64,000 nucleotides of DNA. It comes from Clostridia bacterium. GTDB lineage: Bacteria > Bacillota > Clostridia > UBA1212. This document shows, piece after piece, positions 16,779 to 25,057 of this stretch (its first letter is position 1; each line of letters starts with the position of its first letter). A program made the translations under genes and the position numbers. The stretch is taken from contig JAFTXP010000023.1 of the NCBI GenBank assembly GCA_017461545.1, forward strand, positions 24,990-88,989. Direction: 5' to 3'. The notes beneath the pieces were generated by a model. That model worked only from the letters and a program-made list of their open reading frames with translations, ran no database searches and was not told the origin of the DNA.

Positions 16779-16991
16779 TTAAATAATAATAGCTTCAGCT
16801 AACTGATTGTCGATGTTGTACCGTCCGTCTTTAATGGATACTATGCATCCGCCCTTTATGTGGGATACTACAGTAATGGTTTCGCCGCTGTAGCAACCAA
16901 GGGAAAATAAAAACGCGTTGAGCTCTTCGTCGTCAGTCTCTATCTGCTTAATAATGTATTCTTTGCCTTCTACGGCATCTTTCAAATTCAT
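16779..16991 (-). CDS. feoA: Ferrous iron transport protein A
   Basis: A 70-residue FeoA with an SH3-like beta-barrel: 'NLKDAVEGKEYIIKQIETDD', 'LFSLGCYSGETITVVSHI' and 'GCIVSIKDGRYNIDNQLAEA'. FeoA is a small cytosolic protein needed for FeoB activity. I prefer the ATG at 16991 over the GTG at 17000 because GGTGAT sits at a better distance. It has a strong own promoter with two operator copies and is followed after 38 bp by the feoB operator region. Confidence 0.93.
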   Translation of the reverse strand: MNLKDAVEGKEYIIKQIETDDEELNAFLFSLGCYSGETITVVSHIKGGCIVSIKDGRYNIDNQLAEAIII

Positions 16992-17040
16992 ATGTATCAC
17001 CGCTCATCTTCTTTTTTGAACTGTTATTACAAGAACTTTG

Positions 17041-17127
17041 ATTAGCAAACGCTAACTATCTCATAAAAAATATGATTAGCAATTGCTAACTGAAGGCTAT
17101 TGTACTTTCTTCTGCCGTATTTGTCAA
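17041..17127 (-). promoter_or_regulatory. feoA promoter with two operators
   Basis: On the minus strand, -35 TTGACA (17122-17127) and -10 TACAAT (17099-17104) are 17 bp apart. Two palindromes follow in the leader: ATTAGC-AATT-GCTAAC (17075-17090), just past the expected transcription start, and ATTAGC-AAAC-GCTAAC (17041-17056). Their centres are 34 bp apart, about three helical turns. Confidence 0.8.
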
Positions 17128-17182
17128 CACTTTACAGAACTTTTTATAAAAAATATTGAATAATATTGGACTATGTTTACAA

Positions 17183-17950
17183 CTATTCAGTGCACAGCTT
17201 TGAATGTGCGTCGGTTTTCTGATTGTCCGTGTATTTTTTTGAACTAATATAATAGATAAATTCTTTTTCTATTTCACTTAAAGAACGTCCGTAAATTTTA
17301 AAAAATTCAACTTTCCAATTAGTTCCGTTGTAAGAATACAAACGAAGAAAGTTATCTGCGCCCTTTTGTTCTACTAAAAAAGCAACAAATGCGCCCATAA
17401 TAGGGTATGAGTAGCAATCATCTATATCGAGAAAATATTCTTCATCATTGCTGTTGCGTTCACATATCATTCTCTCCACAGAAACATAAATGTTGTTTTC
17501 AATATAAACAAAAGTGCATAATTCGTTTTCAACAGACCACCATCTTTTATCCATGTACATGGCCAAACCCTCTGCAAGGGCGTTTGAATTGATATCGTTA
17601 TAAAAATAGGCAACAGCATGAGTATCTTCATGATAACCTGTGCATTTCATATTTTCTGAATATACACAATAGATATTTACCGTACCATCTTCACAGCAGG
17701 TGATTCCGTTACATTCCGGACTATTGCTTTTTTGTCCGACTTCTTCTGCTGAATCACACAGCCAGTATTGAATTTTTTGTACAGGTACGGTTCGAAGTAG
17801 TTGTGAAATATCTTTGAAACACTGTTCTTGTTCCGAAATAACTATGTCAATCAATTTTGAAGCATAGGAATTCTTTTTGAAATGGAATAAATAGTGTTGA
17901 CTTTCTTTTTCTAACCATATTTCTCTGCTGTTTATGTTAGCTTTTTTCAT
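17183..17950 (-). CDS. Gluzincin-like putative metalloprotein
   Basis: A 255-residue protein with 'GYHEDTHAVAYF', an H-E-x-x-H zinc site, and downstream 'NALAEGLAMYMDKRW', whose glutamate would be the third ligand as in gluzincin peptidases (MA clan). No signal peptide or membrane helix is seen, so it would act in the cytosol. The chosen ATG (17950, MKKANINSREIW) has no clear ribosome binding site. A longer frame exists up to 18139, but it would overlap the methyltransferase gene by more than 100 bp. It follows that gene on the same strand after 50 bp. The family is not identified and the peptidase activity is inferred. Confidence 0.6.
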   Translation of the reverse strand: MKKANINSREIWLEKESQHYLFHFKKNSYASKLIDIVISEQEQCFKDISQLLRTVPVQKIQYWLCDSAEEVGQKSNSPECNGITCCEDGTVNIYCVYSENMKCTGYHEDTHAVAYFYNDINSNALAEGLAMYMDKRWWSVENELCTFVYIENNIYVSVERMICERNSNDEEYFLDIDDCYSYPIMGAFVAFLVEQKGADNFLRLYSYNGTNWKVEFFKIYGRSLSEIEKEFIYYISSKKYTDNQKTDAHSKLCTE

Positions 17951-18000
17951 TATTTTTATATTTATGCATTTTGTATCCCAACAAAATGCTCTTATCAATT

Positions 18001-18849
18001 TTATTTTCTTTTCAGCAAACCTTTTTGCGTCAGGGAACATTCGTATGCTACAAGGGTAGATGCAAAGCCTACATTTAAAGACTCGCAACTTCCGAGCATA
18101 GGTATTATTATCGGAATTGCGTTTGGCATTGTGCGCCAACCGGCAGAAATACCGTTAAACTCGTTTCCGGCAACGATTGCCACGCGTCCGCTATAATCCA
18201 CATCACAGTAATTCTGTGTCGCGGTCAAGTCGGTAAGAACTATTTTAAAGTCATTTTCGTGAAGCCATTTTGCAAGAGTATCCATATCCACTTCTGCAAC
18301 AGGCATTGTGAATGCCGCACCAAGACTTGAACGTATAAGTCTGCTGTGTGTCATCTTTACACGCTGATTCGTCATCACTGCAAAATCGCCGCCGGCGCCG
18401 TCGAGCGAACGGATAATTGCGCCGACATTTCCGGGTTGTTCTTGTCCGTCAAGGATTATCGCAGTCATATTGTCCTTCAATTCAATATCGCAGAGCGTGT
18501 ATCTCGGAAGCTCCGCTATGATGAAAAAGCCGTCAGCTCCGTCTCTGTCGGATATTTTGCTGCAAATTTTCTGTGAGATTATAAAAGTTTTTGCGGCATA
18601 GCGGCTCAGCGCCTCCACGTCGGAGCTTTCCTTGTCGGTTTTAATCATATCCGGACAATAGAAGAAATACGGCACGGGAATATTTTTTTCGATAAGCTTT
18701 TCTGCCGCCCATATTCCTTCGCATATAAAAAGTCGATCTTCTTTAAATCCTTTTATGATTTCGATGCCACTCGGTATTTTTTTGTTTGAATGGAGTGCTT
18801 TTGCGAGTTTAACCTCGGGAGCGGATATTCCTATACATACGGGATTCAT
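18001..18849 (-). CDS. TrmH/SpoU family RNA methyltransferase (second of pair)
   Basis: A 282-residue SPOUT-fold enzyme using S-adenosylmethionine, probably for ribose 2'-O-methylation of rRNA or tRNA. Motif 1 is 'QEQPGNVGAIIRSLDGAG', motif 2 is 'VAGNEFNGIS' and motif 3 is 'PMLGSCESLNVGFASTLVAY', the last forming the trefoil knot. The N-terminal ~120 residues form a substrate-binding domain. I start it at the ATG at 18849 with AAGGAG upstream. It begins 1 bp after the stop of the neighbouring TrmH-family gene, with which it forms an operon. The exact target nucleotide is not known. Confidence 0.88.
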   Translation of the reverse strand: MNPVCIGISAPEVKLAKALHSNKKIPSGIEIIKGFKEDRLFICEGIWAAEKLIEKNIPVPYFFYCPDMIKTDKESSDVEALSRYAAKTFIISQKICSKISDRDGADGFFIIAELPRYTLCDIELKDNMTAIILDGQEQPGNVGAIIRSLDGAGGDFAVMTNQRVKMTHSRLIRSSLGAAFTMPVAEVDMDTLAKWLHENDFKIVLTDLTATQNYCDVDYSGRVAIVAGNEFNGISAGWRTMPNAIPIIIPMLGSCESLNVGFASTLVAYECSLTQKGLLKRK

Positions 18850-18850
18850 T

Positions 18851-19612
18851 TTAAAAGTCTCCTTGTGTAAAGTTATATATGCCGATTGCAGCGGCAATAG
18901 TTAAATTAAGTGAGTCAACCGTGTCCAGATGCATTATTCTGACCGGTGTCCCTATCGACAAAAAACTGTCATCAAGACCGCTGGCCTCGTTTCCGAAAAT
19001 CAATGAGAAAACACCGCTTTGCGGCTTCTTGGCCGTCTCCAAAGGCTGTCCGTTAAGCATAAACGGAAAGTAACTTCTTTCGACAGTGTCCTGTAAAAAT
19101 TTTCTGTAAGCATCAAACGAGTCAAACATCTGAAAGCGTATTTTAAAGACTGCACCCATTGACGCACGGATGACTTTTGGGTCATAAATATCTGCTGCAG
19201 GCGATATTATGGCAATATCCTCGATTCCGAATGCAGTAAGTGTTCTGATTATCGTGCCTAAATTGCCTTTGTCCGAAGGATTCACCAGTACAATGTGGTT
19301 TTTATCCGGACAAAGAGAGCAGGTGTATTTATTAAAAGCGCCGATTGCGTAGCTGTTTTCCTTGGGATAAAGTCTTTCTGCGGTTTTGGAGTCCACTGTG
19401 TACGGGATACCTTTTTGCTCAGCAATCGTTATCAGTTTCTGAACTCCGCTGTTTGAAAGACCTTTTTCTGTGATTATGAGCTTTATAACATCATCAGGGC
19501 AGGATGTAAGAAGCTCTATCGTGGGAAAAACCCCACAGGAATAAGAATATGTAAAATCTTTCCGGTAGGGTTTTAATCTCATGTCATTATTGTTTGTCTT
19601 AAAATCTGACAT
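18851..19612 (-). CDS. TrmH/SpoU family RNA methyltransferase (first of pair)
   Basis: A 253-residue SPOUT methyltransferase. It shows 'PSDKGNLGTIIRTLTAFGI' (motif 1), 'IFGNEASGLDD' (motif 2) and 'MHLDTVDSLNLTIAAAIGIY' (motif 3, knot). It is clearly diverged from the next gene and not a recent duplicate. The ATG at 19612 is used; an upstream TTG is possible. Spacing of 1 bp to the second methyltransferase gene points to co-expression and perhaps a shared RNA substrate. It lies 21 bp after the flavodoxin gene, so all three may share a transcript. Confidence 0.85.
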   Translation of the reverse strand: MSDFKTNNNDMRLKPYRKDFTYSYSCGVFPTIELLTSCPDDVIKLIITEKGLSNSGVQKLITIAEQKGIPYTVDSKTAERLYPKENSYAIGAFNKYTCSLCPDKNHIVLVNPSDKGNLGTIIRTLTAFGIEDIAIISPAADIYDPKVIRASMGAVFKIRFQMFDSFDAYRKFLQDTVERSYFPFMLNGQPLETAKKPQSGVFSLIFGNEASGLDDSFLSIGTPVRIMHLDTVDSLNLTIAAAIGIYNFTQGDF

Positions 19613-19633
19613 ATTATGTATAACTTCCAATTA

Positions 19634-20185
19634 TCAGAATTTGTAAATAGTTTTGCGACGCTCGAATTCTTCCTGTTCGATCATCTTTTCTGCTTCGTCA
19701 GCAATGCCCTGTGCCCATTCAGCAGCGTCAGCAAGAATCTTTTCTGTAACGGCCTCGTCATCTTCCCAGATAGGCTCAATACAGTGAAATCTTCCTAAAA
19801 GAACTGATTCGTGAAGCTTTTCTGCTAACTTATCAAGTGCTTTTTCTTTGTCAGTCTCACCTGTTGAGAAGATAGCAATCTTTCTGTCGTAGATTTTGAT
19901 AACTTCGAAAAGTGTATTAAATACGGGGTTATAAGAGTCATACCATACCGGAGTACCGATGAAAATCAAATCGTAGTCACGCGGGTCATGCTTAAAAGGG
20001 AAAATGCCCGGACGTTTTTTGAACATAACCTCAAAACGGCTTTTGAGCATTTGGAAGAAACCGTATCCGTATCTTTTATTTACGCGAACAATTTTAGACA
20101 TATCCGCACCGACCTTATCCGCAATGCTTTTAGCAACTGCTTCGGTGTTTCCGTCAACTGTATTATATAAAATAAGAATCTTCAT
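19634..20185 (-). CDS. Flavodoxin family protein
   Basis: A 183-residue flavodoxin-like protein. 'MKILILYNTVDGNTEAVAKS' is the FMN phosphate-binding loop, and 'DLIFIGTPVWYDSYNP' and 'IFSTGETDKE' are the flavin-ring loops. The extension at residues ~45-70 and the C-terminal helical tail fit the flavodoxin_4-like group. It would serve as a low-potential electron carrier, useful when iron for ferredoxin is scarce, though no iron operator is seen here. Ribosome binding site GAAAGGGG. It has its own promoter. Confidence 0.88.
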   Translation of the reverse strand: MKILILYNTVDGNTEAVAKSIADKVGADMSKIVRVNKRYGYGFFQMLKSRFEVMFKKRPGIFPFKHDPRDYDLIFIGTPVWYDSYNPVFNTLFEVIKIYDRKIAIFSTGETDKEKALDKLAEKLHESVLLGRFHCIEPIWEDDEAVTEKILADAAEWAQGIADEAEKMIEQEEFERRKTIYKF

Positions 20186-20241
20186 GTTAATGAAAAACCC
20201 CTTTCGATAGATATAAAATTACGTGCCAAATAGACTATTTA

Positions 20242-20270
20242 AATGTACAACTTTTTGCAATATTTGTCAA
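20242..20270 (-). promoter_or_regulatory. Promoter of the flavodoxin gene
   Basis: -35 TTGACA (20265-20270) and -10 TACATT (20242-20247), 17 bp apart on the minus strand. A short palindrome AAATAGACTATTT lies just downstream near the transcription start. Confidence 0.65.
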
Positions 20271-20313
20271 TTTATATTAGAGATATTGCAAATAAATGTA
20301 AATTTTTATCAAA

Positions 20314-21558
20314 TCAATACTCGGCCAACGCCTCATTATCGATAAGTTGTGAATTTTCTGTGAATATTTCTCTGATTTCGTCAATACTTCCTGCAGCAAT
20401 GAGGTAGCTGTATTCGATCGGTTTAAATGATTTCATAATCATTCCTCTGAGCGGAGCCACAAAACTTGTGGACGGATCTGAAGAATCTGCCGAACCGTCA
20501 TACATAAAACGACCTGCGAGATATGTTGTAATCTTCGGAACAAAAAGACCGAGTCCGAAATCGTATTCGGGATCATCATTTGTCCAGGCGCACCATGTCT
20601 CTGTGTTTTCGGGTTTTAGATTGAAATATCCGTCATAGTACATCCAGTAGTTAAGCTCGCGTTCTTCTCGCAATGCCTCTCCCTGCCACGGATTAACACC
20701 GTCGTAGAAGGAGAATTTCTTAAGAGCGCTGATTGTATAGAAAGCCGGCAACTTCTGTTGTCTGTTGCTATCGTGTTTATAACCGCTGAAGTCGACGAAT
20801 CTGTTATCAACTTTAATATATTTTCCCTCAAGACTGTAGACATTTTCCATATACGAATCAGTAAGAGCGCCTCTCTTGGCCCAGTCCCTCGGTCTGCACT
20901 TTATGTACAGCTTTGTGTCGGTCAACTCAAAATCGATAAGTTTGCTCTTATTATTATACTGGTCGCCGCCCTGAACCGGATTATAAGGCCATTTATTATT
21001 CATATAAGACTCAACTCTGTAAGGCTCGTGAATAATGCCGTAATATGACTGCTGTACCAAACGTCCTGCGTCGTATCTGTTGAGAAGATTACAACTTCCG
21101 TAAGGACAGTTCTTTTTATAGCTGATATGGCTGAGTCCGCCGCCCCATGCGAGGAATGCTCCTACGCAAAAATAGTCATTTTCTATATATGCCATACTCT
21201 TTGAGAGAACAGGTACAAGTTCTGTATTCAGGTCGGATATATTAACAACACACTCGGAATCACAAAGGTTTATGAATGTAAACTCTTCTATTCCGTATGC
21301 TTTACCCTCGGTGAGAAAAGAGTCTATAAAGCTTTTAAATGTTTTTTCTGTATCTGTAGCTTCTAAAAAAAGTATCTCTTTATACTTTTCTTCATTATAA
21401 ATATAAGTGATAGAGACCTTTAACGGATTGGTACTTGTATATTTGAACATATAACGGTTAAATCCGTCCTCTAAATTCATACCTACATAAACTGTAGTCT
21501 CTTTGTCGAATTTTGCGGTGAGTCCGTTAGCTGAATAGCTTATACACTTGTCATTCAT
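20314..21558 (-). CDS. Unidentified 414-residue protein, possibly carbohydrate-related
   Basis: I do not recognise the family. The protein is predicted soluble, with no signal peptide or membrane helix, and rich in aromatic residues and Asn/Asp, with likely beta-sandwich character. Notable segments are 'GAFLAWGGGLSHISYKK', 'LLNRYDAGRLVQQSYYG', 'NPVQGGDQYNNK' and 'NYWMYYDGYFNLKPENTETW'. Aromatic and Gly-rich loops of this sort are seen in carbohydrate-binding or -cleaving folds, which is only a suggestion. It is a single gene with its own promoter, located between the ABC transporter operon and the flavodoxin gene. Confidence 0.7.
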   Translation of the reverse strand: MNDKCISYSANGLTAKFDKETTVYVGMNLEDGFNRYMFKYTSTNPLKVSITYIYNEEKYKEILFLEATDTEKTFKSFIDSFLTEGKAYGIEEFTFINLCDSECVVNISDLNTELVPVLSKSMAYIENDYFCVGAFLAWGGGLSHISYKKNCPYGSCNLLNRYDAGRLVQQSYYGIIHEPYRVESYMNNKWPYNPVQGGDQYNNKSKLIDFELTDTKLYIKCRPRDWAKRGALTDSYMENVYSLEGKYIKVDNRFVDFSGYKHDSNRQQKLPAFYTISALKKFSFYDGVNPWQGEALREERELNYWMYYDGYFNLKPENTETWCAWTNDDPEYDFGLGLFVPKITTYLAGRFMYDGSADSSDPSTSFVAPLRGMIMKSFKPIEYSYLIAAGSIDEIREIFTENSQLIDNEALAEY

Positions 21559-21620
21559 AAAATAAAAACCTTTCAGAGAAAATTTGCGTCACATATATTT
21601 ATAGACAAAAATCTTTATAA

Positions 21621-21649
21621 ATGATACCACACGGAACATTTTTTAGCAA
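21621..21649 (-). promoter_or_regulatory. Promoter of the 414-residue protein gene
   Basis: -35 TTGCTA (21644-21649) and -10 TATCAT (21621-21626), 17 bp apart on the minus strand. Confidence 0.5.
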
Positions 21650-21670
21650 CTTTTAAAATATGGTATTTTT

Positions 21671-22255
21671 TTACAAACTTATAATTTCCGATGCTAAATT
21701 TTCTGCTTCCGTGATATCGTGAGTAACCATTATTATAAGACGGGTCTCCGATTCGCCTTTAATAACCTTATAAAGCATTTCACGTGTGTCTTTGTCCTGA
21801 CTTTTGAAAGCTTCATCGAGGAGTATTATATCTGCGTTGACAGACAAGGCTCTTGCTAGTGATACACGCTGTTTCATACCGCCTGAAAGTTCCGCCGGAA
21901 GGTAGTCACAAAATTCTGACAGGTTGACTTTTTCCAAAAGTTCTCTCGCCTTTGCGGAATCGTCGCAACAACATTCCACATTTTTAAGCGCGGAAATTGA
22001 CGGGAAGAGACGATCTTCCTGAAATGCGTAAGAAATGCTTGTATCAGATGATTTTTCGATTGTTCCGCGATCCTGCTTTTCAAGCCCTGCAATAATCCTC
22101 AGAAGAGTAGTTTTTCCGCAGCCGGAGGGTCCCATGATTGCAATAATTCCGTTTGACGGAAACGAGTAGGAAAAATCTGAAAGAACTTTTTTCTTATTAA
22201 AAGATTTGCATATATTTTTCAGTATTAAGATATTTTTTCTTTGCATAACCGTCAT
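21671..22255 (-). CDS. ABC transporter ATP-binding protein, NitT/TauT type
   Basis: A 194-residue ATPase subunit. Walker A is 'GPSGCGKTTLLRI', the signature is 'LSGGMKQRVSLARAL', Walker B is 'IILLDEAFKSQD' and the switch is 'VTHD'. It lacks the C-terminal ~50 residues many SsuB/TauB proteins have, but the nucleotide-binding core is complete. Its ATG overlaps the permease stop codon by 4 bp, so the two are coupled. It energises import of the ligand caught by the lipoprotein encoded at 23024-24043. Confidence 0.92.
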   Translation of the reverse strand: MTVMQRKNILILKNICKSFNKKKVLSDFSYSFPSNGIIAIMGPSGCGKTTLLRIIAGLEKQDRGTIEKSSDTSISYAFQEDRLFPSISALKNVECCCDDSAKARELLEKVNLSEFCDYLPAELSGGMKQRVSLARALSVNADIILLDEAFKSQDKDTREMLYKVIKGESETRLIIMVTHDITEAENLASEIISL

Positions 22256-23046
22256 TTCCTGCCTTTCCTGTTTAAAAGATTGATGAAAAACAGTAATATT
22301 TTTTCAATTAAAATGCTGACAATTATTGTTACGGCAGTCCATGCGAAAAGCTCGGGGATTTCAAGATAGACTTTCGTGTCATAAATTTTTCCGCCTATCG
22401 TGTTTGCAATATTGCAGATGACTTCTGCGGCAATGCCTGCTTTCCAAGCCATTCCGAAAGTTGCCTTAAATGCAGGGATGTAAAAAGGCATAATTGAAGG
22501 CATATAAAAGTATTTAATCTTTTTTTTCAGTGAAAAATTATATATTTTTGTGACTTCCCACAGCTTTTTGTCAAAGGATTTTATCCCCGAGGCAATATTT
22601 TCCCAGACTGTCGGGAGAACTATCAGAAATGCCGCCGTCTCGGGAACTGCTTCTTTGCCGAGCATAACAAGCAAAAGAATAATAAATGATGCAATAGGAG
22701 TTGCTTTGATTATTGCCATGACAGGCGCAAAAACAGCGTCTGCAATTTTTGACCTTGCGGTAATCCGCGCAAGAAAAATACCTGTGATCTGAGCGAGTAA
22801 GAATCCTTTGAAAATATTTACAAACGATGTGGCAATTGTGAGCCAAAACTCGCCGCAAGCGGCGAGTTTTGCTGCCGTCGCCCCTACCGATAAGGGCGAC
22901 GGCAGTATGTACATATTGCCTATATGAAGATACAGCAGTTGCCACACCGCAATCCAGAAGGCGGCAACTGCTGCAAAAATTGAGAGCTTTTTTATAATAT
23001 TTTTAATCTTAGACTTGTTAATATTATCCTGCATAATAAATTTCAT
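22252..23046 (-). CDS. ABC transporter permease, NitT/TauT type
   Basis: A 264-residue inner-membrane permease with about six transmembrane segments and the BPD-transport signature region ('LWEVTKIYNFSLKKKIKYFY', the EAA-like coupling loop). The gene overlaps the binding-protein gene by 23 bp and the ATPase gene by 4 bp. Two perfect hairpins lie back-to-back inside the reading frame at 22845-22905. Start ATG at 23046; an in-frame ATG at 23034 is possible. Confidence 0.9.
   Translation of the reverse strand: MKFIMQDNINKSKIKNIIKKLSIFAAVAAFWIAVWQLLYLHIGNMYILPSPLSVGATAAKLAACGEFWLTIATSFVNIFKGFLLAQITGIFLARITARSKIADAVFAPVMAIIKATPIASFIILLLVMLGKEAVPETAAFLIVLPTVWENIASGIKSFDKKLWEVTKIYNFSLKKKIKYFYMPSIMPFYIPAFKATFGMAWKAGIAAEVICNIANTIGGKIYDTKVYLEIPELFAWTAVTIIVSILIEKILLFFINLLNRKGRK
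22845..22905. repeat. Two adjacent perfect inverted repeats inside the permease gene
   Basis: First: 12-bp arms 22845-22856 and 22859-22870 with a 2-nt loop. Second: 12-bp arms 22872-22883 and 22894-22905 with a 10-nt loop. Both are within codons for the N-terminal part of the permease and do not break the frame. Confidence 0.85.
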
Positions 23047-24043
23047 CTGTCGGCATAGCTCCGCCTACCGATTTTGGGTTGGCGTCAAAGAGAACCTTTA
23101 AGAAATCATTGAGTTTTGATTTCATTTCATCTCCCGTGATAAAGCAGATATTACATGTAGGAATTGCCTGTTTTGCAATAGCTGCGGAAGGAATGATTTC
23201 GTAAGATGCAATGATCTCGGCAGCTTCGTCGATGTTGTTGTTTACGTATTCAACCGATGCTTCGTAATCCTTGAGGAAGTTTTTGACCGCATCGGGATTA
23301 TTTTTCGCAAATGTCTTGTTTACAACAATACAGCCCTGAACAACGTCGCTCTTGCCGTCAGAAACTTTATTGAATTCTTCTGTAAGGTCAAGCGCGATTC
23401 TGAGGTCACTGTTTTTTGTCATTGCGGTAGTTACGTTGGGCTGGGGAAGCATACCTATTGCAACTTTGTTTGAAACCATCTGAGTTACGAGCTCTGCATG
23501 TTCTGTGAAATATTCTACTGTTACATCTGTTCCCGGTTCGAGACCGTTGGAGCGGAGAATGTAATTTAAAATATATTCCGGTGTTGAAGCCTGTCCTGTT
23601 GCGTATATTGTTTTGCCGCGGAGATCTTCGACTGAGTTTATTGTGTTTCCGTTTTCAAGAACATAGAGTACGCCGAGGGTGTTGAGTGCGAGCACCTGCA
23701 TATCAGCGCCTTTGTTGAAAAGAGTAGCTGCAAGGTTTGTCGGAACTGCCGCAATGTCAAAGTCGCCTTTCAGAACTGCCGCAGACACAAGTGTCGGGTC
23801 TGATTCGATGGTTTTTTCGTATTTGTTGAGAGCAACATCATCGTCTGAGTCCTTAAAAAGCTTTGCCATACCCATTCCTGTGGGGCCTTTGAGAGCTGTT
23901 ACGCGTACTGTTGTCTTTTCAGCTGCCGGACTCTGGGCGGTAGTTGCCTGATTATTGTTTTCCTCGGTGTTTTTGCATGCGCAGATACCGAGAACCATAA
24001 CGATTGTTAAAATAATTGATAATATTTTTGTGATTTTTTTCAT
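23024..24043 (-). CDS. ABC transporter substrate-binding lipoprotein, NitT/TauT type
   Basis: A 339-residue lipoprotein. The signal sequence 'MKKITKILSIILTIVMVLGI' ends in a lipobox 'ICAC', making Cys lipid-anchored outside the membrane. The mature part has an SsuA/THI5-like periplasmic-binding fold: 'TALKGPTGMGMAKLF', 'DIAAVPTNLAATLFNKGADM' and 'GKTIYATGQASTPEYILNYI'. Proteins of this class bind sulfonates, nitrate, thiamine precursors or related small molecules; the ligand cannot be told. It lies 30 bp after the Crp/Fnr gene in one operon. Confidence 0.9.
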   Translation of the reverse strand: MKKITKILSIILTIVMVLGICACKNTEENNNQATTAQSPAAEKTTVRVTALKGPTGMGMAKLFKDSDDDVALNKYEKTIESDPTLVSAAVLKGDFDIAAVPTNLAATLFNKGADMQVLALNTLGVLYVLENGNTINSVEDLRGKTIYATGQASTPEYILNYILRSNGLEPGTDVTVEYFTEHAELVTQMVSNKVAIGMLPQPNVTTAMTKNSDLRIALDLTEEFNKVSDGKSDVVQGCIVVNKTFAKNNPDAVKNFLKDYEASVEYVNNNIDEAAEIIASYEIIPSAAIAKQAIPTCNICFITGDEMKSKLNDFLKVLFDANPKSVGGAMPTDEIYYAG

Positions 24044-24073
24044 GTTATCCCTTCTTTTCTTATTAATTTAATT

Positions 24074-24736
24074 TTATATATTTTGCGGCAAACTGATTGA
24101 AGTGCCGTTTTTTGTAATTTTATTTTGGCTCTGAAGTGAGTCGAGCGCCCTGTAAAGCGATGCTCTGCTGATTCCGAGAGCGTTTGCGAGGCTTCTCATA
24201 TCCGTTCCGATTACCGTGTGTCCGTCCGATGCAACCGGCTGTGATTTAAGATATTCAAGCACTCTGTCCTCCGGAGTTTTTGCGGTAAATCTGTTTATTT
24301 TCCTGTTCAGAAATCTTATTCTGTCGGAGAGGAAAATGATGTAGTTTTTTGCGAAATTACTATCCTTCTTTATAAATTCCTCTGCCTGTGCCTGAGAAAT
24401 GAATATTATTACGCAGTCGACAGAGGCAACGATTTCCGAAACATAACATTCTTCGTCGGTAAAAAGAGCTGCCGCGCCGAATATGTCTCCGCGGCGGAAT
24501 TCGTTTAAAAGAACAGATTTATTACCGCTATTATTTTTTGCCCTGCATATACCGTCCGCAACGATTCCGAGACTTCTGCTGAATTTTTCGGGGGCATAAA
24601 TAGTTTCGCCTTTTTTTATGAGTTTAACGGCGTTTTTATCCTCCGAGAGTTTTTTTATAATCTTCTCATCAACTTCGCGGAAAAGGGCGGTGTCTTTTAA
24701 AACTTCGTATATTGAATTTGAATCAATCTGCGCCAT
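24074..24736 (-). CDS. Crp/Fnr family transcriptional regulator
   Basis: A 220-residue regulator. Residues ~10-140 form a cyclic-nucleotide-binding-type beta-roll ('GETIYAPEKFSRSLGIVADG', 'FRRGDIFGAAALF'), followed by a long dimerisation helix and a winged helix-turn-helix ('MRSLANALGISRASLYRAL'). No Fnr-type N-terminal cysteine cluster is present, so it does not sense oxygen through an iron-sulfur cluster in the classical way. It is the first gene of the ABC transporter operon and is very likely its regulator. A perfect 28-bp palindrome in its own promoter is the probable binding site. Confidence 0.9.
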   Translation of the reverse strand: MAQIDSNSIYEVLKDTALFREVDEKIIKKLSEDKNAVKLIKKGETIYAPEKFSRSLGIVADGICRAKNNSGNKSVLLNEFRRGDIFGAAALFTDEECYVSEIVASVDCVIIFISQAQAEEFIKKDSNFAKNYIIFLSDRIRFLNRKINRFTAKTPEDRVLEYLKSQPVASDGHTVIGTDMRSLANALGISRASLYRALDSLQSQNKITKNGTSISLPQNI

Positions 24737-24769
24737 GTCCGCACCTGTCCTTTCGCGGTAAAATAATCA

Positions 24770-24827
24770 GGGATGTGTCTCATTTGAGACACATCCCATT
24801 CTAAACATATATAAGGCATATTGTCAA
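24770..24827 (-). promoter_or_regulatory. Promoter of the crp-ABC operon with palindromic operator
   Basis: On the minus strand, -35 TTGACA (24822-24827), 18-bp spacer, -10 TAGAAT (24798-24803). A perfect palindrome of 13-bp arms with a 2-nt centre (24770-24797, arm GGGATGTGTCTCA) starts directly after the -10 box and covers the transcription start. Confidence 0.75.
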
Positions 24828-25057
24828 TACTTTCGTTTGTCATTTGAAATCCGTGAGCTACTAAACGATAGTCACAAGCAGTATCGTTGAAATTTATTTC
24901 TTGGGAAATAATTAACATCATTTACAAGAAAGGTCTGTTATGGCATTATCTTCTTGCGGAGCAATGCTTCGTGGGCATTGCCCTGAAAGAGTTGCAGTCA
25001 TTCTCCTTGGAGGTTGCTTGCTTTTTGCAGGCAGACAGAAAAAGGGGGGTGGTGTAT

